Shown: positions 59,286-64,000 of the stretch, piece by piece | Layout: each line of letters opens with the position of its first letter | Position numbering within the stretch: position 1 is the first letter of the stretch | Assembly (NCBI RefSeq): GCF_003987475.1 | Contig: NZ_PIQH01000001.1 | Coordinates: forward strand, 248,001 to 312,000 | DNA: 64,000 nt | DNA from: Idiomarina tyrosinivorans | GTDB taxonomy: Bacteria > Pseudomonadota > Gammaproteobacteria > Enterobacterales > Alteromonadaceae | Direction: 5' to 3' | Program-made: the position numbers and the translations under genes | The notes under the pieces: model-generated | Told to the model about the DNA's origin: nothing | The model's database searches: none | Seen by the model: the letters and a program-made list of their open reading frames with translations, nothing else

Positions 59286-59840
59286 GTGAACCAGCAACTA
59301 ATTGTGACTGCGATGGGCGAAAATCGCGCCGGTTTGGTGAGCGACCTTACCCAGTTGATCCACCAACAAGGTGGTAATATCGTTGATAGCCGCATGGCTC
59401 AGTTTGGCGAAGAGTTTCTGATCACGCTGTTGCTGGCGGGCGATCCTGCCATTATCGATCGTCTAGAGGTCATCTTACCCGGTGCTGCCGCAGAGATGCA
59501 GCTACTCACCATGACTAAGCGTACCAGACCACGCGCGCCAGTAAATTTAGCGCATATCGTCCACGTTAAATTGCAAGGTAACGATGCACCGGGCGTTCTC
59601 GCGGGCGTGAGCGCGCTACTGGCGGAAAGAGACGTAAACATCGTGACGTTGCGGAGTGATAGTATCGGCAAAGACAGTCAGCATCCGCTGCACATATCAA
59701 TGAACCTTGACGTTCCAGAACGTACTAGCACTAACGATCTAAAACAGGCTCTGCAAGCGTATTGTGCGGAACAACAGATTCAATGTCGCTTTATCGAGAC
59801 GGACAGTAGCGATAGCGACCACCCGAAGCGTTATCTTTAA
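59286..59840 (+). CDS. GcvR-like ACT-domain regulator
   Basis: The 184-residue protein consists of two ACT domains (about 5-75 and 90-170): IVTAMGENRAGLVSDLTQLI and HVKLQGNDAPGVLAGVSALL. It resembles GcvR, which represses the glycine cleavage operon by binding GcvA. GTG at 59286, or TTG at 59283, with AGG upstream, is the likely start. The position next to bcp and dapA is conserved. Confidence 0.88.
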   Translation: MNQQLIVTAMGENRAGLVSDLTQLIHQQGGNIVDSRMAQFGEEFLITLLLAGDPAIIDRLEVILPGAAAEMQLLTMTKRTRPRAPVNLAHIVHVKLQGNDAPGVLAGVSALLAERDVNIVTLRSDSIGKDSQHPLHISMNLDVPERTSTNDLKQALQAYCAEQQIQCRFIETDSSDSDHPKRYL

Positions 59841-59849
59841 GGAGTGTCT

Positions 59850-60320
59850 ATGAATACTTTGCAGGCGGGCGACAAAGCCCCAAATTTCAAACTATTGGAC
59901 GCCGAGGAAAACAGCGTCGAATTAGTCGAGTTGCTAAAACAACACCGCGTGCTGGTGTACTTCTATCCGAAAGCCATGACGCCCGGTTGCACCGTACAAG
60001 CGCAAAATCTGCGTGACCAAAAAGCGGCATTGGCTAAACACAACGTGGTATCGGTTGGCATTAGTCCTGATGCGCCTAAACGTTTGGCAAAATTCACTGA
60101 ACGCGATGATTTGAATTTCACCTTGTTGAGCGACGAAGACCACAAAGTCGCGGAAGATTTCGGTGTTTGGGGATTAAAGAAATTTATGGGCAAAGAATAC
60201 GATGGTATTCACCGCATCAGCTTTTTAGTTGATCAAGACGGCACCATCAGTCACGTATTCGATAAGTTCAAAACCAAGGACCACCATCAAGTTGTGTTAG
60301 ACCATTTAGCTGACAACTAA
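59850..60320 (+). CDS. bcp: Thiol peroxidase Bcp (peroxiredoxin Q)
   Basis: The 156-residue peroxiredoxin has the active-site motif MTPGCTVQAQNLRD: the peroxidatic Cys is kept but the nearby resolving Cys of E. coli Bcp is Gln. It should act as a one-Cys enzyme or use another thiol. ATG at 59850 has AGGAG upstream; GTG at 59844 is less likely. Confidence 0.95.
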   Translation: MNTLQAGDKAPNFKLLDAEENSVELVELLKQHRVLVYFYPKAMTPGCTVQAQNLRDQKAALAKHNVVSVGISPDAPKRLAKFTERDDLNFTLLSDEDHKVAEDFGVWGLKKFMGKEYDGIHRISFLVDQDGTISHVFDKFKTKDHHQVVLDHLADN

Positions 60321-60329
60321 GCCCAGCAA

Positions 60330-60361
60330 GCGCCCACAGTTGTTAAAAAACGCGTGGGCGC
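60330..60361. terminator. Inverted repeat between bcp and the AI-2E family gene
   Basis: GCGCCCAC (60330-60337) faces GTGGGCGC (60354-60361) with a 16-base loop. Neither strand has a clear T run after it, so a terminator role for the convergent genes is only possible. Confidence 0.4.
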
Positions 60362-60369
60362 GCAGTCAT

Positions 60370-61446
60370 TTAGTTTACCGCGCCTGAATCCACAGGCAGT
60401 GCTCTGCCAGCCCACGCCGTAATAATGGCCTTAACCAAGCTCGCTAACGGAATCGCGAAGAACACGCCCCAAAATCCCCAAATACCGCCAAACAATATCA
60501 CCGCAGCAATAATGTATACCGGATTCAGGTTTACCGCTTCGGAAAATAGTAACGGCACAAGTAGGTTGCCATCTAACGCCTGAACCACTAAATACGCTAA
60601 CACCACATACACAAAGTCACTGGTTAAGCCGAATTGAAACAGTGCAACTAATACAACTGGCAAGGTCACCACTGCTGCGCCAATGTAGGGGATCAACACA
60701 GACAAGCCAACCAACACTGAAAGCAACGCCGCGTATCGCAAGTCAAAGCTGATCAACACGATGAAAGTAGCAACCCCAACCACAGCAACTTCAAGTGCTT
60801 TACCGCGAATATAATTCATAATTTGAATGTTCATTTCGCTGCCGACCTGGGCGATCAGTTGTCGGTTTTTAGGTAATAGGTAGCTCATGTGGCGAAGCAG
60901 TACAGCCCTATCCTTCAACATAAAAAACAGCAGTAACGGCACCACAATCAAATATACCAATAATGCCATAACCGACACCAAGGAGCTTAGCGACGATTTG
61001 AGTATGCCCTCACCTAAGCCCATGACTCTGCGCTTAACAGCAAGCAGTAGTTCATTAATTTGACCTTGGTCAACAAAACCTGGAAACATTTCCGGCAACT
61101 TATGCAGCCACACTTGTAAGTCGGCAAACATATCCGGTAATTCGGCAATTAAATTGACACTTTGCTGCCAGACCACTGGCACGAGAAACAGCATCAAGGC
61201 AATCGCCACACCAATAAACAAGGTGAACGTGATAACCACCGCCGAAAACCGTGGAATCCCTACTTGCATTAATCGTAATACCGGCCATTCCAATAAATAA
61301 GCCAAAGCGACAGCGACAAGAATGGGAGCCAGCAATCCGCCAAAAAATACAATCAACAGGACGCCAACTATCACTAACAACAATAGCGTGTTTGCATTAG
61401 GATCTGAGAACTTACGCCTACACCAAGTTTTAAGTGCGTCCCACAT
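60370..61446 (-). CDS. AI-2E/PerM family permease
   Basis: The 358-residue membrane protein has about eight helices, with LIVVPLLLFFMLKDR (about 160-175) and the family stretch LIPYIGAAVVTLPVV near 260. It is a PerM-type permease. The substrate is uncertain; the AI-2E label is a family name, not evidence of autoinducer export. ATG at 61446 gives the usual length; an extension to 61551 is unlikely. It lies next to bcp and bepA as in E. coli. Confidence 0.9.
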   Translation of the reverse strand: MWDALKTWCRRKFSDPNANTLLLLVIVGVLLIVFFGGLLAPILVAVALAYLLEWPVLRLMQVGIPRFSAVVITFTLFIGVAIALMLFLVPVVWQQSVNLIAELPDMFADLQVWLHKLPEMFPGFVDQGQINELLLAVKRRVMGLGEGILKSSLSSLVSVMALLVYLIVVPLLLFFMLKDRAVLLRHMSYLLPKNRQLIAQVGSEMNIQIMNYIRGKALEVAVVGVATFIVLISFDLRYAALLSVLVGLSVLIPYIGAAVVTLPVVLVALFQFGLTSDFVYVVLAYLVVQALDGNLLVPLLFSEAVNLNPVYIIAAVILFGGIWGFWGVFFAIPLASLVKAIITAWAGRALPVDSGAVN

Positions 61447-61592
61447 AGCGGCTGTCCATTTTAAAAAAAGTATGCTGGCATAATACCAGCGCCATTTCCA
61501 AGAAACAGTAAAGAACGAGAAAAAGGAACTCTTTTTTACCTTGCTGTTCAAAATGCTATGCTAAAACGCAATAAATGACTGATTGGCTGTTC

Positions 61593-63035
61593 ATGAACAC
61601 AACTCGACTCTTACTTATCCTGTTTTGCTGCTCATCGTATGTACTGGTTTCAAGCCCTAGCAATGCGCAGCAACGTCAACAACTTCCTGAAATAGGAACG
61701 ACTGCCGCAGCAGTTATGTCAATCGAAAAAGAGAAACGTGTTGGCGAAATCTACATGCGGCAAATCAGGTTAGCTGCGCCATTGATCTCAGATCCTGTAT
61801 TACAAGAGTATGTCTCTGGGATCGGCCAGCAGTTGGTTCGAAACACCGATGGTGTAAAATTTCCATTTGAATTTTTCCTTATCAATCAGTCGTCCATCAA
61901 TGCTTTCGCATTCTTTGGTGGCCATATTGGCGTGCATACCGGCTTAATTGCAGCGGCACAAACAGAGTCGGAACTTGCCGCCGTTCTAGGCCACGAAATA
62001 GCTCACATTACACAACGTCACATGATTCGACGTATGCAAGAACAACAACGGTCAACACCGCTAACTATCGCCAGTATGATTGGTGCTATTCTTCTGGGAA
62101 TAGCAAACCCTGAAGCGGGGGCAGCGGGCCTTTACACGGCAGTTGGCGCATCTGCCCAGTCGCAAATTAATTATACCCGTGCTTACGAGCAAGAGGCTGA
62201 TCGCATCGGTATGCAAACCTTATATCATGCTGGGTTTGACCCTAAAGCGGCGCCCAACTTTTTCGCCCGCTTAGCTGAGCAGTATCGTTATACTTCTAAG
62301 CCGCCGGAAATGTTGCTGACCCACCCGTTACCCGAGTCGCGTATTGCGGATACTCGCTCTAGGGCGGCGGCACTACCATCAGTAGACGTAGCGCCCAGCC
62401 TAAATTTTATGCTCGCTAAAGCCCGCGTCCAAGCACGTTATACGCACGACAAAAGCGCGTCTGAGTTTGCTCAAATGGCACAGTCGACACAATTATTTCA
62501 GCAGCGTGCTGGGCGTTATGGCCTTGCGATCATTGCGTTAGATAAGGGCAACCCACAACAAGCACAGGACTATCTTAAGCCGCTGTTAGACGATGACCCA
62601 CAAAACGTTTTCTATCTTGACGTGGAAACTGACATATTGCTCGGATTGGGAGATGCGCAAGCGGCCCAAGATATGCTGCGCACCGCCTATGAACGACGCC
62701 CTAATGAACAGACCATTACCATGAATTTGGCCAATGCTGCGCTCAAAAACCATAACCCGCAACTGGCTATTGCAGTGCTACGGGACTATTTATTACACCA
62801 TTCAGACAGCTATCTGGCGCAACAAATGCTGGTAGACGCTTATGGTAAAGCAGGGAATCTTGCCGCAATGTATGAGTCGCGCGCAGAGGTGATGGTCATG
62901 CAAGGACGGTATGACATTGCTATCGACCAACTACAAACCGCACATAACCATACCGACAACGATACCACCCACAACCGTTTGGATGGTCGTATTGAACAAA
63001 TACGCGAACTGCGCCACCAAGCAGAGCAGCTTTAG
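61593..63035 (+). CDS. bepA: Periplasmic M48 metalloprotease/chaperone BepA
   Basis: The 480-residue protein has a signal peptide (cleaved near SNAQ), the zinc motif HEIAH (LGHEIAHITQRHM) with the third ligand in EQEADRIG, and a C-terminal TPR region from about 290. BepA degrades or folds BAM substrates such as LptD. ATG at 61593 gives a normal signal peptide; ATG at 61575 would add six residues. Order perM-bepA-arsC is conserved. Confidence 0.95.
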   Translation: MNTTRLLLILFCCSSYVLVSSPSNAQQRQQLPEIGTTAAAVMSIEKEKRVGEIYMRQIRLAAPLISDPVLQEYVSGIGQQLVRNTDGVKFPFEFFLINQSSINAFAFFGGHIGVHTGLIAAAQTESELAAVLGHEIAHITQRHMIRRMQEQQRSTPLTIASMIGAILLGIANPEAGAAGLYTAVGASAQSQINYTRAYEQEADRIGMQTLYHAGFDPKAAPNFFARLAEQYRYTSKPPEMLLTHPLPESRIADTRSRAAALPSVDVAPSLNFMLAKARVQARYTHDKSASEFAQMAQSTQLFQQRAGRYGLAIIALDKGNPQQAQDYLKPLLDDDPQNVFYLDVETDILLGLGDAQAAQDMLRTAYERRPNEQTITMNLANAALKNHNPQLAIAVLRDYLLHHSDSYLAQQMLVDAYGKAGNLAAMYESRAEVMVMQGRYDIAIDQLQTAHNHTDNDTTHNRLDGRIEQIRELRHQAEQL

Positions 63036-63037
63036 GG

Positions 63038-63484
63038 CTATTTGCGTAGCGCCTGATTTAGTGATTCCACGGTTTGCTCACCCAGTAGTGGCCCAGTGAC
63101 ACTGCCATCGGAATGGACAATATAGGTCGCAGGTAGCATTTTGGGCCGTTCGAATGGGAATTTTGGCGCAGGATTCGGTAGCACCAGAGGGTAACCAATG
63201 TGGTGCTTGGATTTTAGCGCTGCAAGTTGTTGATTCGACATCGGGTCGAAGCTAACGCCAAAAAGCTTCACATCATCGCCCTTTTGTTGGTAAAAACGAT
63301 TAAGCTCGGGAACCTCACGTAAACAAGGCGCACACCACTCCGCGAAAAAATTGACCACCACCGTTTTTCCTTGTAACTGTTGCCACTGATAGCTTTGTTG
63401 GTCATCAGAATGAAAGTCGGCTTGCGGCTGACAGCCGCTAATTAACAGCAGAAAACACAGCGCAATTGTTTTGTTAAGGTTCAT
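63038..63484 (-). CDS. TlpA-like thioredoxin lipoprotein
   Basis: The 148-residue lipoprotein (lipobox LISGC) has the thioredoxin motif WCAPC (about residue 52) and cis-Pro segment LPATYIV. It is a periplasmic membrane-anchored disulfide reductase, for example for cytochrome maturation. The partner is unknown. Confidence 0.9.
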   Translation of the reverse strand: MNLNKTIALCFLLLISGCQPQADFHSDDQQSYQWQQLQGKTVVVNFFAEWCAPCLREVPELNRFYQQKGDDVKLFGVSFDPMSNQQLAALKSKHHIGYPLVLPNPAPKFPFERPKMLPATYIVHSDGSVTGPLLGEQTVESLNQALRK

Positions 63485-63541
63485 GTTATTCCTCGGCTAA
63501 GGTAAGCTATAGGCTTTCCCCATGGTAAAAGGAATTGATCA

Positions 63542-63889
63542 ATGAACCAAGTCGTCATTTACCACAACCCGCGCTGCTCAAAAAGTCGCCAGACGTTGGC
63601 GTTATTAGAAAAAAAAGGTATTCAGCCAGAAGTGGTCGAGTATTTGAAAACGCCATTGGACGAAAGCCAAATTCGCGCATTACTCGCTAAGCTGGACCGC
63701 TCCGCGAGCGAGATAGTGCGGCGCAAAGAAGCAGAATATAAAGAAGCCGGTTTAACCGCAGACAGTTCCGAGCAACAACTCATTAGCGCCATCGCAAGCT
63801 ATCCTAAGCTGCTGGAACGGCCAATTGTGGTTAACGGTGATAAAGCAGAAGTGGGACGTCCCCCTGAAGCGGTGCTAAATATCCTATGA
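63542..63889 (+). CDS. arsC: Arsenate reductase, glutaredoxin type
   Basis: The 115-residue protein has the catalytic Cys in YHNPRCSKSRQTL and the Arg residues in LLERPIVV and VGRPPE. It reduces arsenate with glutathione/glutaredoxin (the YfgD/ArsC group). Its stop overlaps the next ATG (ATGA). Confidence 0.94.
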   Translation: MNQVVIYHNPRCSKSRQTLALLEKKGIQPEVVEYLKTPLDESQIRALLAKLDRSASEIVRRKEAEYKEAGLTADSSEQQLISAIASYPKLLERPIVVNGDKAEVGRPPEAVLNIL

Positions 63890-64000
63890 GTTGCCGCATT
63901 GTCATTTTCTATTTCAGTCGCCATGGTGCCACTCAGCAACTTGCTGACGCAATAGCCGAAGGGGTAAGCAAGGCCGGCGCTGAACCGCTAATGCGCACCG
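63886..64000 (+). CDS. WrbA-like NAD(P)H:quinone oxidoreductase, N-terminal fragment
   Basis: The frame runs off the right edge after 38 codons: IVIFYFSRHGATQQLADAIAEG is a flavodoxin-like FMN phosphate-binding start, as in WrbA proteins. It is coupled to arsC by ATGA, the order seen in related genomes. No further judgement is possible from the fragment. Confidence 0.75.
   Translation, partial: MSCRIVIFYFSRHGATQQLADAIAEGVSKAGAEPLMRT

Overview
The window looks like chromosomal DNA of a marine gammaproteobacterium of the Alteromonadales. An Idiomarina-like genus is my best guess, from family-level gene content (DUF3080, DUF3392, DUF2897, monomeric isocitrate dehydrogenase, AcnD/PrpF methylcitrate cycle) and from gene orders shared with Enterobacteria (thrS-infC-rpmI-rplT-pheS-pheT-ihfA; yffB-dapE; dapA-bamC-purC next to gcvR-bcp). 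No taxonomic search was possible.

Layout. 1-2.2 kb: the start of a DUF523 gene, a LON-domain gene, and an ECF sigma factor with a ChrR-type zinc anti-sigma factor; two similar ECF-type promoter sequences precede the latter units. 2.2-9.3 kb: translation operon on the minus strand, with an AUU-started infC and a thrS leader holding two tRNA-Thr anticodon-arm look-alikes. 9.3-16.3 kb: DMT exporter, CPXCG protein, riboflavin synthase, DUF3080 lipoprotein, tRNA-Val(GAC), a thioredoxin-like DUF6436 protein, a kelch lipoprotein gene broken by one in-frame TAA, an RhlE-type helicase and an unknown lipoprotein. 16.3-18.4 kb: a short integron cassette array without an integrase. Three attC-like sites have core sequences that match cassette by cassette, and the cassettes carry a TIR-domain protein, a putative PD-(D/E)xK nuclease-like protein, a membrane protein and a small protein. 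This is the accessory part of the window and the best candidate for an undescribed system, probably anti-phage.

18.6-26.6 kb: small unknown genes, a membrane protein/XRE regulator pair with palindromic operators, katG, an outer-membrane protein, and an HlyD-ABC-ABC exporter. 26.2-33.2 kb: the methylcitrate operon for propionate use (GntR regulator-prpB-prpC-acnD-prpF-ychJ) with two regulator-type palindromes. 33.3-42.6 kb: an MHYT-PAS-GGDEF-EAL protein, POT peptide transporter, GAF-GGDEF diguanylate cyclase, monomeric icd, gloA and a zinc alcohol dehydrogenase. 42.6-51.5 kb: DUF2256, aidB, a MoxR/VWA pair, a hybrid histidine kinase with a periplasmic binding protein, an SEL1-repeat protein, a patatin-like lipase behind a tandem palindromic operator, and DUF3392. 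51.5-64 kb: xthA, a CbiM-like membrane protein, yfbV, a degenerate EIIA-like protein, yffB, dapE, an M15 peptidase, a 50-residue DUF2897 gene, purC, bamC, dapA, gcvR-like, bcp, an AI-2E family permease, bepA, a TlpA-like lipoprotein, arsC and the start of a WrbA-like flavoprotein.

Most of the window is ordinary core genome. The unusual parts are the cassette array, the thrS leader, the broken kelch gene, the ECF promoter pair, the tandem operator before the patatin gene and the EIIA-like protein without its phosphorylatable histidine.
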